Made by a program: the position numbers and the translations under genes. The notes below the pieces were generated by a model. It saw only the letters and a program-made list of their open reading frames with translations, was not told where the DNA came from and made no database searches. From the NCBI GenBank assembly GCA_009646425.1, contig WJBW01000002.1:558122-600205 (forward strand): a stretch of DNA of 42,084 bases, in the 5' to 3' direction. Within the stretch, counting starts at the first letter, position 1, and every line of letters begins with the position of its first letter. Of the stretch, positions 16,272 through 24,834 are shown one piece after another. This DNA is from Burkholderiales bacterium LSUCC0115 (GTDB taxonomy: Bacteria > Pseudomonadota > Gammaproteobacteria > Burkholderiales > Burkholderiaceae_A).

Positions 16272-17873
16272 TTATGCGTACAGATTAACGCCGTTGTCGG
16301 TTGAGGTGGATGACTGGCCGCGGCCGGCCGGTGCGGTCATGCCAGCGGTGGCCACACCCTGACCATTGTCAGCGCGTGAGGAGCCGGAGCCCCCAGATTG
16401 ATTAGATCCGGAGAACTGCTGGGAGAACTGCATGGCCGCCTGGCCATCGTTGCGCTCACGCAGCTCCAGGTTTAGCGTTAGTCCCATGCCAGCCATGTCT
16501 TGGCGCAGGAAGCCGGCCGAAGACTCCAGGCGGGCCTTCATGCTGTCGGTCAAGCCATCGACCACCAGATTGGCCTTGCCATTGCCATCGAGCTGCAGGT
16601 CCAGACGAATCGGACCCTGGTTGGGCGGGGTGACCTCGATCACCGCACGACCACCACCGGCACCGGTGAGCTTGAGGACTTCCATGTTGATGGGGCCGGA
16701 ACCCAGAGAGGCGCGAAGGGCCTCGACTCTGGATTCGGTGCGAGCAGCCATTTGAGTGCTGGCCGATTCGGTAGCGGTCTGAATGTCCGCCACCACGGTG
16801 CCTGCTGGCGTCTGGGCGGCATTTAGGGCCTGGGCGTTGGCCTGGCCGTTGGCAGACAACTGGCCGACCAGTTGAGCGGATTGAGTGTTGGCATTGGCGG
16901 CCATAGCGGGTGTGCCAATCTGCTTGCCATCCATGACCAGGTTAAAGCGCTCGGCGCTGTCCTTGGTGGATTCGTCGATGACGGCAGAGAGCAGGCCTGC
17001 GGTGTCACCCGCGGCGGACTGTTGTTGGTCATCGTTGGCCGCCTGTTGATTGGCAGTCTGCTGCCCATTGCCAGCCTGAGCCAGACCCACCATACCGTTC
17101 GCGTTGGCTGCAGCCTGCTGGCCATTGGCGGTGGTGACTGCGTTGGCCACGTTGGCCTGAACCGGCAGGTTGGCCAGCAAGGCGGGATCCACATCGGCGC
17201 CCTGGGACTCGTCACCCTGGGCGGCGGTCTGCTGAGCGGCTGCGGCCTGAGCCTGTGCCAGTTGCTCTGGCGTGAGCTGAACCACTGAGGCCGTCTGTTG
17301 GGCTTGGGCTGAGACCATGTTTTGCTGACCGGTGACCAGCGCTGTGTCTTGTGCGGCTGCGTTGACCAGAGCCTGCTGGTCAGCGCTGGCCTGTGTCGCC
17401 AGAACGACCTGCTGAGCAGCAGCCTGATCGGCTAGGTCGCCGGTCTGTTGGGCCAGGGCTGCATCGACGGCTTGCCCAGCGGTTTGGCTGGCCAGCTGAG
17501 CGGCCGCATCAATCGCCTGAAGTTGTGCATCGCTGGTGGGGGTGCCAGCTGCAAAATTTGCCTGCTGGCCTGGGCTCATGATCACGCCGTTCGGCAAGAT
17601 CTGCCCAACTTGGCCCTGGGCAGCCAAGGCTGCGGCGTCCAGCAGCGCCTGCTGTTCTTCTTGTAGGCCCGCGCCAACGCGCGACAAGGCCACTTGCAGC
17701 GCCGCCGAGAACGGGTCGCTACCAGCGGCACCAGAAGAGTCGTTACCAGCCTCGCCAGCCAAGGCCCGGCCTGCCAGTAAGGCTTCAATGCCCGCGTCAG
17801 CGCCGTTTTGTCCGCTAGAGCCAGCGCTCGCACGAGCGCTTGGGGGTAAACCAGTCAGAATTGCCATGTCCAT
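16272..17873 (-). CDS. fliK: Flagellar hook-length control protein FliK
   Basis: FliK measures hook length and triggers the FlhB specificity switch. The 533-residue protein is dominated by an Ala/Gln-rich, probably extended N-terminal region (to about 380). The C-terminal Flg_hook domain (about 385-480) contains VEVTPPN-like IEVTPPNQGPIRLDLQLDGN and a late GLTLNLELRER. A Ser/Gly/Gln-rich tail follows. The N-terminal region is low complexity, so alignments there will be poor. The start at 17873 could equally be the ATG at 17867. It lies between fliJ and fliL, the normal position. Confidence 0.9.
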   Translation of the reverse strand: MDMAILTGLPPSARASAGSSGQNGADAGIEALLAGRALAGEAGNDSSGAAGSDPFSAALQVALSRVGAGLQEEQQALLDAAALAAQGQVGQILPNGVIMSPGQQANFAAGTPTSDAQLQAIDAAAQLASQTAGQAVDAALAQQTGDLADQAAAQQVVLATQASADQQALVNAAAQDTALVTGQQNMVSAQAQQTASVVQLTPEQLAQAQAAAAQQTAAQGDESQGADVDPALLANLPVQANVANAVTTANGQQAAANANGMVGLAQAGNGQQTANQQAANDDQQQSAAGDTAGLLSAVIDESTKDSAERFNLVMDGKQIGTPAMAANANTQSAQLVGQLSANGQANAQALNAAQTPAGTVVADIQTATESASTQMAARTESRVEALRASLGSGPINMEVLKLTGAGGGRAVIEVTPPNQGPIRLDLQLDGNGKANLVVDGLTDSMKARLESSAGFLRQDMAGMGLTLNLELRERNDGQAAMQFSQQFSGSNQSGGSGSSRADNGQGVATAGMTAPAGRGQSSTSTDNGVNLYA

Positions 17874-17902
17874 TTGCCTTTAAAAAAGGGATGCAGGGGA
17901 CA

Positions 17903-18376
17903 TTAAGCATCTTCTATGCCAACTCTCGCCTTTCGGTTGGCCGCCAGGGTCAGGCGAGCGCTGATGGATTCTTCGATTTCTTGGGCTTCGGATTCTTCCT
18001 GCTCGCGCAGGGCCGCCTGCTTGCGTCTGGCCACGGCATCGTCTAAGCCCTTGGACTTCATTCGGGCCGCCATGGCTAGAGCATTGGCCTGCTTGAGTTG
18101 GCGGTTAAGCTCTGCGGAAGCAAGCGCCTGCTCACTTGCGCCATCGAGCAATCGGGTCCTAAAGGCCATGGCGTCTTGCATCATGGCCACGGTGGTGCCG
18201 GATGACGACAACCCCTGCTCCATGGCCATGTTGCCGTACTCGCCGGCAAAGCCAATGACTTGGTCTTGCAGATCCTTGGCCTTGGCGACCTGGCTGGCCA
18301 GCCGTTTGGCCTTGGCCATGGCCACGTCCTGCTTGACCTTGGCCAGCCGGGCCATCGTCTGCAGGGCCTTGCTCAT
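17903..18376 (-). CDS. fliJ: Flagellar export chaperone/ATPase regulator FliJ
   Basis: FliJ is the coiled-coil stalk that inserts into the FliI hexamer. The 157-residue protein is almost wholly alpha-helical and charged, as expected for a coiled coil, with few prolines. The start overlaps the fliI stop by four bases (ATGA), showing translational coupling. FliJ is poorly conserved, so the call rests on length (Salmonella 147), helix content and position between fliI and fliK. Confidence 0.88.
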   Translation of the reverse strand: MSKALQTMARLAKVKQDVAMAKAKRLASQVAKAKDLQDQVIGFAGEYGNMAMEQGLSSSGTTVAMMQDAMAFRTRLLDGASEQALASAELNRQLKQANALAMAARMKSKGLDDAVARRKQAALREQEESEAQEIEESISARLTLAANRKARVGIEDA

Positions 18377-19758
18377 GCGGCCTTCCCGCCCATCAGGGTA
18401 GACAAAGCAGCCAAGGTGTCTTCCAGACCCACGCGCTCATCTGGAGACTGCTGCAGAAAATTCTTCATGGTGGGCCAGAGTTTGACGGCCTGGTCCAGCT
18501 CGGGGTCTCCACCGGGGACATATGCGCCCATGGAGATCAGCTCACGGCCCTGCATGTAGCGGCTGTAGAGCATCTTCATCTTGCGGGCCATGTCTTGGTG
18601 ATCACGGCTGGTGACCCGCGGCATGACCCGACTGATGGACTTCTCGATGTCAATGGCCGGGTAATGTCCGGAGTCCGCCAGGTTGCGCGACAGAAAGATG
18701 TGGCCATCCAGAATGCCCCGGGCCGTGTCGGCCACTGGGTCGTGGATGTCATCGCCCTCTAGCAAGATCGTATAAAAGGCAGTGATCGAGGCGTCGATTC
18801 GCTCGCCGTTGCCTACTCGCTCCACCAGCTCGGGCATCTTGGCAAAGACACTGGGTGGGTAGCCGCGCGACACCGGCGCCTCACCCAGGCTCAGGCCGAT
18901 CTCGCGCTGGGCCATGGCAAAACGCGTCAGCGAATCAATGATCAAGACCACATGACGGCCTTGGTCTCGGAAATAGGTCGCCACATCGGTGGCATAGGAC
19001 GCCCCACGAATGCGGGCCAGCGGCGAAGCATCGGCCGGTGCAGCCACCACCACGGCGCGGCCCATGGCCTGCTCCCCAAGGGTGTCTTCGCAGAACTCAC
19101 GCACCTCACGGCCACGCTCGCCGACCAGGCCAATCACAATCACGTCGGCCACACAGTTACGGGCCAGCATGCCCAGCATCACGCTCTTGCCCACGCCAGA
19201 GCCCGCAAAGATACCCACGCGTTGGCCACGGCCAACGGTCAGCGAGGCGTTCACGGCCTTGATGCCCGCATCCAGCGGTTCGTGAATGGGCGCACGTGTA
19301 AGCGGATTGAGTCGCTTGGTCGCCTGACCACTGGGGTGGGACAGGTCTACCGGCTTGCCATCGATCGGCCTGCCAAAGCCATCGACCACCCGACCCAGCA
19401 GGCTGTCGCCCATGGGCAGCGCATCTGCAGTCCGGTTGTGTTTGAAGCCTTGAACATCCCAATAGGGCGCGCCCTGCGGAAAGACCGGCGCACCGGGCGA
19501 GACGCCATCGATGGGGTCTACGGGCATTAAGTAAGAGGTCCCCGCATCAAAGCCGATGCACTCGGCCTCGATGATGGAGTGCCCCAGGTTCACCGCCGCA
19601 CGATCACCAATGACCATGGGCAGGCCCTCGACCTCATAGAGCAGTCCGGAGACCTTGACGAGTTTGCCTTCGCGCACAGACCGCGGTGCGCTGTTGACTC
19701 TTTGCTGAAGGGCCTTGAGTCGGCGACGCTGGGTGTCAAACAGGCTGGCCAGATGCAT
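18373..19758 (-). CDS. fliI: Flagellar export ATPase FliI
   Basis: FliI hydrolyses ATP to energise flagellar protein export at the cytoplasmic face. The 461-residue protein has Walker A AGSGVGKS (185-192) and GERGREV (213-219). Walker B is VVLIIDS (Asp275), followed by REIGLSLGEAPVSRGYPPSV, a strong FliI signature. The C-terminal part has DPVADTARGILDGHIFLSRN. Normal length. It overlaps fliH by 23 bases and fliJ by four, implying coupled translation. Confidence 0.98.
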   Translation of the reverse strand: MHLASLFDTQRRRLKALQQRVNSAPRSVREGKLVKVSGLLYEVEGLPMVIGDRAAVNLGHSIIEAECIGFDAGTSYLMPVDPIDGVSPGAPVFPQGAPYWDVQGFKHNRTADALPMGDSLLGRVVDGFGRPIDGKPVDLSHPSGQATKRLNPLTRAPIHEPLDAGIKAVNASLTVGRGQRVGIFAGSGVGKSVMLGMLARNCVADVIVIGLVGERGREVREFCEDTLGEQAMGRAVVVAAPADASPLARIRGASYATDVATYFRDQGRHVVLIIDSLTRFAMAQREIGLSLGEAPVSRGYPPSVFAKMPELVERVGNGERIDASITAFYTILLEGDDIHDPVADTARGILDGHIFLSRNLADSGHYPAIDIEKSISRVMPRVTSRDHQDMARKMKMLYSRYMQGRELISMGAYVPGGDPELDQAVKLWPTMKNFLQQSPDERVGLEDTLAALSTLMGGKAA

Positions 19759-20497
19759 GGTCTAGCCCCAGGGCCCCGCGCACAATGGCACGCCGAGCCT
19801 GTTCACCAATGTTCAAACGGGTGCCCGCGGCCTCTACAAAGGCATGACCCTCGGGCAGGTTTTCGTCCATGACGATGTCGCATTTAAAGGGCAGGCCCGA
19901 TCCACCCAAGGCCTCCTCCCAGGTCTGACGATCCTCTGGGCGAATTCGGAAAAAGAGGGTCTCGCCAGGTCTTGGCAGCCGCATGAGCGCCTCTTGAATC
20001 GCTGCCACCAGAGGGCCGCGGTCGATGCCCTCTTTGCCACTCAGTCGCTCGGCCACGCTGTAGGCCAGTTCATGAAGCGGATCCGCCATCTCTTGGGGCA
20101 GCGCCTCAATGGCCTCTAAGATCGCCTGCAGGTTCTCGGTCAAGGCATCGATACGGGCCTTGGCGACCTCAAAGGCCTCTGCATGGCCAGCCGCCCTGCC
20201 CTCTTCCAGGCCTTTTTCGTGACCCACTTCGTAACCCTTGTTCAGGCCCTCGTCACGACCCTCGTTAAAGCCTTGTTCATACCCGAGTCGATGGGCCTCA
20301 GCACGAATGGCCTCCACCTCGTCGACCGTGGGCAACGGCACCCGAACGACCTTCTGCTTGGGCGTGGGATCAAATGATGGAGGCTGCCAGACTTTGACGG
20401 GCGCCGAGTCGCTGAGCTTGGCGTCCTCTTCCTCGGCGCGACGCTGGGCCTCGAGCTCTTGGGCAACGCGGTAGACGGTCTCGAGCGAATAGGTCAA
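19736..20497 (-). CDS. fliH: Flagellar export ATPase regulator FliH
   Basis: FliH binds and regulates FliI and tethers it to FliN. The 253-residue protein has an unstructured N-terminus and a Gly/Glu-repeat helix (NEGRDEGLNKGYEVGHEKGL, about 99-118) typical of FliH. A C-terminal helical domain ends near LNIGEQARRA. The start is TTG at 20497, with AGGGA six bases upstream. No better in-frame start is near. It is placed between fliG and fliI and overlaps fliI by 23 bases. Confidence 0.94.
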   Translation of the reverse strand: MTYSLETVYRVAQELEAQRRAEEEDAKLSDSAPVKVWQPPSFDPTPKQKVVRVPLPTVDEVEAIRAEAHRLGYEQGFNEGRDEGLNKGYEVGHEKGLEEGRAAGHAEAFEVAKARIDALTENLQAILEAIEALPQEMADPLHELAYSVAERLSGKEGIDRGPLVAAIQEALMRLPRPGETLFFRIRPEDRQTWEEALGGSGLPFKCDIVMDENLPEGHAFVEAAGTRLNIGEQARRAIVRGALGLDHASGQPV

Positions 20498-20532
20498 GGC
20501 AGTCCCTTTGTCTTAGCTCGGCAAACGCTGAG

Positions 20533-21639
20533 TTACAGGAAGGCGTCGGCCTGCTTGCCGCGCTCGAGGTTGATTCGGCCTTCTTCCTGAAGACGACGGG
20601 CAATGGTGAGGAAGGCTTTTTGTTGCTCTTCCACATCCTGCACCTTGGTGGGACCGCGTGTCTCCAGATCTTCTTTGGTGGCCTCGGCCGCACGGCGGGC
20701 CATGTTCTTGAACAGCTTCTCGCGAAGCTTGGGCGAGGCGCCTTTGAGCGAGATGACCAACATGTCGGCAGGGATCTCGAGCAGCAAGGTCTGCAGCGAG
20801 CGGTCGTCGATCTCGATGAGGTCTTCGAAGGTGAACATCTGCTCCAAGATGAGCTGGGCCAACTCGGCGTCGTATTCCTTGATCTTGTTCAGGGCCGACT
20901 GGTCCATGCCACCCGACAGGTAGTTCAGGATCTCGGCCGTTGGGGTCACACCACCCACGTTGCTGCGGCGGGTATCGCCGCCCGACTCGGCGTTTCTGGA
21001 CATGACCTCGTTCAATTCCTTCAGAGCGGCTGGCTGGACTTTTTGCAGCAAGGCCACCCGCAGCATCAGTTCGTCGCGAAGCTCGTCCGGGAAGAGCTTG
21101 GTGACCAAAGCAGCCTGCTGAGGATCCAAGAAGACCATAACGGTGGCCACAATCTGTGGGTGCTCGTTCTTGATCATCTCGTAGAGCACATCGGGTTCCA
21201 TGCGCTTGAGGCTTTCGACACCCGACATGTCGATGGCGCTTTCGAGCTTGCCCAGCAGATCGCTGGCGCCCTCGGTGCCCAGCGCCTTGTGGAGCATGTT
21301 CTGCATGAAGCTGTCGGTGTCGAAGGCCACCTGCGAGCCATCGGCCGTGGCCTCGCGGAACTCACGCAAGACCTGAACCACAATCTCGCGCGACAGCGCA
21401 CGCACAGTGGACATCTTGCCGGAGATCTTTTGCACTTCGAAAGGTGAGACGTTGCGCAGCACATCAGCAGCGGCGTCCGGGCCAACGGCCAACAAGACCA
21501 CGGCTGCCTTGGAGGCGCCATCGATGTCGTCTACCGAGACAACCGAGGTGCTGCCACCACCCGCGGTCTTGACGCCCTCTTTTAGGGCCTCGGCAATCGA
21601 TTGTGGGCGTTCTTCTGTGGCCTGGTCATCATCGGGCAT
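20533..21639 (-). CDS. fliG: Flagellar motor switch protein FliG
   Basis: FliG couples the rotor to the stator and binds FliF. The 368-residue protein has an N-terminal acidic extension of about 35 residues and an N-domain with ASKAAVVLLAVGPDAAADVL. The EHPQ-containing segment MIKNEHPQIVATVMVFLDPQ begins the middle domain, followed by GGVTPTAEILNYLSGGMDQS. The C-terminal torque helix contains LIEIDDRSLQTLLLEIP and charged residues (KLREKLFKNMARRAAEATKE). GAGGTGA before the ATG supports the start. It lies between fliF and fliH. Confidence 0.98.
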   Translation of the reverse strand: MPDDDQATEERPQSIAEALKEGVKTAGGGSTSVVSVDDIDGASKAAVVLLAVGPDAAADVLRNVSPFEVQKISGKMSTVRALSREIVVQVLREFREATADGSQVAFDTDSFMQNMLHKALGTEGASDLLGKLESAIDMSGVESLKRMEPDVLYEMIKNEHPQIVATVMVFLDPQQAALVTKLFPDELRDELMLRVALLQKVQPAALKELNEVMSRNAESGGDTRRSNVGGVTPTAEILNYLSGGMDQSALNKIKEYDAELAQLILEQMFTFEDLIEIDDRSLQTLLLEIPADMLVISLKGASPKLREKLFKNMARRAAEATKEDLETRGPTKVQDVEEQQKAFLTIARRLQEEGRINLERGKQADAFL

Positions 21640-21654
21640 GGGTCACCTCGCTCA

Positions 21655-23580
21655 CTAAGCCGGTGGTGCAACGTCTTGTTGCATCCAGTTCTTGAACACA
21701 GCCGCGGCCACCTTGGGATCGCTGGCCACAAAGTCTTTGGCGTACTGCACCAGCTCTTCGTATTCCTTCTGGGCCTCTTCGGCACGCTTCTTGCGAGTCT
21801 CTTCCTCCATGCGCCTTTCCTCTTCGGCTTGGCGGCGGCGCTCTTCTTCTTCCAGGCGCTGCTTCTCGCGACGCAGCTCCATCTCCATGCGCTTGCGCTC
21901 TCTAGCCTCAGGCGACACGGCAGCCAGCTCGGCCTTCATCTTCTCGTCGAATTCTTCTTCCAGGCGCTGCTCAGCTGGTACCTCTTCCACAATGACCGGG
22001 AACAGGATTGGCTTAACCACGACAAAGAATATGATGCCCAACGCACCCAGCAGCAGGATCATCATGGTGATGTCTTTGGTCATGGCCAAGACACCAGGCT
22101 GCTGATAGAACGGAATGGACTCAACCGGCTCCGGGGTAAACGGAATGTTGGCCACGCTCACTGAGTCGCCGCGCTCGGCCCGGAATCCCACAGCATCACG
22201 GGCCAGGGCGGTCATCTGGGCGAGCTCCTGAGCACTGAAGGCCACGGTGGTGACCTTGCCCTTGTCATCGGTGTTGGACTTGTAGTTCACCACCACGGCT
22301 GCCGAAACCCGACGAACCTCACCCTTGGCCCGCTTGAGGTACTCAATGGTGCGGTCGACTTCGTAGTTGGTGGTCAGCTCGTTTCGGGCATTGGCAGACC
22401 CACCAGCTGAGCCGGGTGCGTTCAGTACGCGAGGATCATTGCCACCGGTGTTGGGGGCCGTCTGAATGGGGGCCTGGGCATTCGGAGGCGGCTGGTTGGT
22501 GAGCGAACCAGGAATGCCGCCGACTGGGCCAGAGGAGCCCTGGGTCTGCACGCTCTGCTGACTGCGAATGGCACCGGCGTTGGGCGGCGTGTTCTTGCCA
22601 AAGGCTTCTTGGGTGCGGGCCAGCTCGTTGAAGTCCATGTCGAGCGTGACCTGGGCCTTGACATTGCCCTTGCCGGCGACCGGCTCCAAGATGCCGGTGA
22701 CCCGCTTGGACAGGGCCGATTCGATCTCTTGAACGTACTTCAGCTGCGAGGCGTCCAGTCCAGAGGCACTGCGGTCTGGGTTGGGCGCCAGCAGGTTGCC
22801 CTCGGCATCCAGAATGGTCACATCCTGGGCGCTCATGTTGGGGATGGAGGCGCCAATCAGGTGGGCAATGCCAGTGGCCTGTTGCTGGGTCAGGTAGCGG
22901 CCACCATGCAGGTTCACCACCACCGAGGCGGTGGGCCGTTGACGCTCACGTACGAAGGCAGATTGTTTGGGTACGGCCAGGTGAACACGGGCGGTCTTGA
23001 CCGATGCAATGGACGAGATGCTGCGGGCCAGTTCGCCTTCCAGGCCTCGCTGGTAGTTCACCTGCTCCACAAACTGGCTGGTGCCCAGTTTCTGGTTCTC
23101 GAGGAGCTCCAGGCCAATCGAGCCCGACTTGGGCAGGCCTTGGCTGGCGAGCTTGAGACGCGTCTCATAGACCACGTTGTCCGGCACCATGATGGCGCCA
23201 CCACCTTCGGTGAACTTATAGGGCAGCTTGGCTTGTTCTAGAGCAGCAACAACTGCGGCCGCGTCTTTTTCTTCGAGGCCCGCAAAGAGCACCTTGTAGT
23301 CTTGGCGAGTGCTGGAGGTGCCGGTGTAGATCAGGATGAGCGCCACAAAGAAGAGCGCTGCGCCCAGAATCAGCTTCTGGCCCAAGGGCAATGACTTCAC
23401 GCGCGAGGCCAGGTCTTGTGCGACCTTGGATCGGCCCGTGGCCGGTGCCCGCGCAGCGGCAGTGGGTGCGGCCGCTGCAGGAGCAGCCGTTGCGCCAGCA
23501 GGTGCAGCCCCGTTTGAGACGTTCAAGACGGTGGCGTTTGCATCAGCTGCGTTTATGTTTGGTGTTGCGGCGTCGGCCAA
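21655..23580 (-). CDS. fliF: Flagellar MS-ring protein FliF
   Basis: FliF forms the MS-ring in the cytoplasmic membrane, the base for the rod and the C-ring. The 641-residue protein (usual 550-570) has an Ala-rich cytoplasmic N-tail. A first transmembrane helix follows at about 74-93 (ILGAALFFVALILIY). The periplasmic RBM domains have AALEQAKLPYKFTEGGGAIM and LALASQGLPKSGSIG-like LKLASQGLPKSGSIGLEL. A second transmembrane helix follows near residue 525 (MMILLLGALGIIFFVVV). After it comes a Glu/Arg-rich helix about 70 residues long and the FliG-binding end (PKVAAAVFKNWMQQD). The start is TTG at 23580, with GGAA upstream and no in-frame ATG before the first helix. It is divergent from fleS. Confidence 0.97.
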   Translation of the reverse strand: MADAATPNINAADANATVLNVSNGAAPAGATAAPAAAAPTAAARAPATGRSKVAQDLASRVKSLPLGQKLILGAALFFVALILIYTGTSSTRQDYKVLFAGLEEKDAAAVVAALEQAKLPYKFTEGGGAIMVPDNVVYETRLKLASQGLPKSGSIGLELLENQKLGTSQFVEQVNYQRGLEGELARSISSIASVKTARVHLAVPKQSAFVRERQRPTASVVVNLHGGRYLTQQQATGIAHLIGASIPNMSAQDVTILDAEGNLLAPNPDRSASGLDASQLKYVQEIESALSKRVTGILEPVAGKGNVKAQVTLDMDFNELARTQEAFGKNTPPNAGAIRSQQSVQTQGSSGPVGGIPGSLTNQPPPNAQAPIQTAPNTGGNDPRVLNAPGSAGGSANARNELTTNYEVDRTIEYLKRAKGEVRRVSAAVVVNYKSNTDDKGKVTTVAFSAQELAQMTALARDAVGFRAERGDSVSVANIPFTPEPVESIPFYQQPGVLAMTKDITMMILLLGALGIIFFVVVKPILFPVIVEEVPAEQRLEEEFDEKMKAELAAVSPEARERKRMEMELRREKQRLEEEERRRQAEEERRMEEETRKKRAEEAQKEYEELVQYAKDFVASDPKVAAAVFKNWMQQDVAPPA

Positions 23581-23682
23581 TTTTTTCGTTCCAAGTGGTC
23601 TGACGTGTGTTTGAACAGCAAAAAATTCTTTAAACTGAAGGCGTTATGACACTTTTTTCGACCTGCGTCAAGGAAAAGCGGC
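23581..23682. other. Divergent intergenic region between fliF and fleS
   Basis: This 102-bp AT-rich region should hold promoters for both directions. No clear sigma-54, sigma-28 or sigma-70 pair can be assigned. The minus-strand TTTGCT lacks a GG at the right distance. The plus-strand TTGAAC near 23610 has no matching -10 at 16-18 bases. Both genes use TTG starts: fleS has AAGGA 8 bases upstream (23670-23674), and fliF has GGAA 8 bases upstream. Confidence 0.4.
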
Positions 23683-24807
23683 TTGGCTGAGCACCCGAGT
23701 TCATCCGTCGGTGGTGGTGCCAGCAAAGAGCAGCTAGAAGAGGCCTTTGCCCTTTTTATCGAGGCTTCTAAGGCCATCGAGGCCCAGCAGACGCAGCTCC
23801 AGTCAGAAATTCAGCGCCTGTCCAACGACTTGGCCCAGGCCAACCAGCGGCTGACCGACCTGCTGCAGGCCCTGCCCACCGGGGTGATTCTGGTAGAAAA
23901 CGGCGTGATCGCCGACCAGAACCTGGCGGCCCAGACCCTGGTGGGACTGGCCATTGGCCAGGCCTGGCAGACCCCGGCCTCCTGGCTGCCCACGCCCATG
24001 CCGGGCGAATACCAGACCAGCACCGACTCCACGGCCCGCACCGTTAAGGTGACCCAGCTGTCTTTGGCCGAGCGGCAGATCGTGCAGATTCAGGACATCA
24101 CCGACAGCCTGCGGCTGCACATCGAAAGCCAGCGCCAGTCCAAGCTGGCCAGCATGGGCCAGATGGCCGCCAGCATTGCCCATCAGCTGCGCACCCCCTT
24201 GGCCACGGCCACCCTGTATGCCGGCAATCTGGGCATGCCCAACCTCAGCCCCGACAAACAAAAAGAAGCCCTGGATCGGCTGCGCAAGCAGCTGGCCTCG
24301 CTGGAGACCCTGACCACCCAGATGCTGCAGTTTGTTCGTCAGCGCCCCCAGAAGACCGAGATGGTCAGCGGCCAGGCCCTGCTCGACGAGGCCCTGGCGG
24401 CCATTGGTCCCATGTGCGAAAAACGCAACATTGGCCTGCGGGTGCAGGCCACTGGGCTGCAGGCCCTGGTGAACGTGGAGCGGCCGACCATGGTCGCGGC
24501 CATGGTGGCGATTCTGGAAAACGCCCTGCAGGTTAGCCAGGACGCGGGCGAGATCGTCTTAACGGGTCAGTCCGATGGGGCCCGGCTTCAGTTTGTGGTG
24601 GATGATGCGGGACCAGGCATTCCAAATGAGATGATGGCCAGCCTGTTTGAGCCCTTTGCCACCAGCCGCATCAATGGCACCGGCCTGGGCCTGTCGATTG
24701 CCCGCAATGCGGTCGAGGCCCATCGGGGTGAGATTCTGGCCAGCAACCGGGTCGAAGGCGGTGCCCGGTTTTCTATCAGCATTCCTTGTATTGCTGAGTT
24801 CTCGTGA
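23683..24807 (+). CDS. fleS: Flagellar sensor histidine kinase, FleS/FlrB-like
   Basis: It phosphorylates the FleR/FlrC-type regulator encoded next to it. The 374-residue protein lacks transmembrane segments, as in FleS. A predicted coiled coil at about 29-58 precedes a PAS-like region (about 60-140). The dimerisation and phosphoacceptor helix has His167 in ASIAHQLRTPLAT. The ATPase domain has Asn280 (LENALQVS), Asp307 in VDDAGPGIP and GTGLGLS near 332-338. The start is TTG at 23683, supported by AAGGA. All catalytic residues are present. A cytoplasmic kinase probably senses a state of flagellar assembly; the signal is not evident. Confidence 0.9.
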   Translation: MAEHPSSSVGGGASKEQLEEAFALFIEASKAIEAQQTQLQSEIQRLSNDLAQANQRLTDLLQALPTGVILVENGVIADQNLAAQTLVGLAIGQAWQTPASWLPTPMPGEYQTSTDSTARTVKVTQLSLAERQIVQIQDITDSLRLHIESQRQSKLASMGQMAASIAHQLRTPLATATLYAGNLGMPNLSPDKQKEALDRLRKQLASLETLTTQMLQFVRQRPQKTEMVSGQALLDEALAAIGPMCEKRNIGLRVQATGLQALVNVERPTMVAAMVAILENALQVSQDAGEIVLTGQSDGARLQFVVDDAGPGIPNEMMASLFEPFATSRINGTGLGLSIARNAVEAHRGEILASNRVEGGARFSISIPCIAEFS

Positions 24808-24834
24808 TCTTTCTTTTCCGGAGTTAAGCAATTC

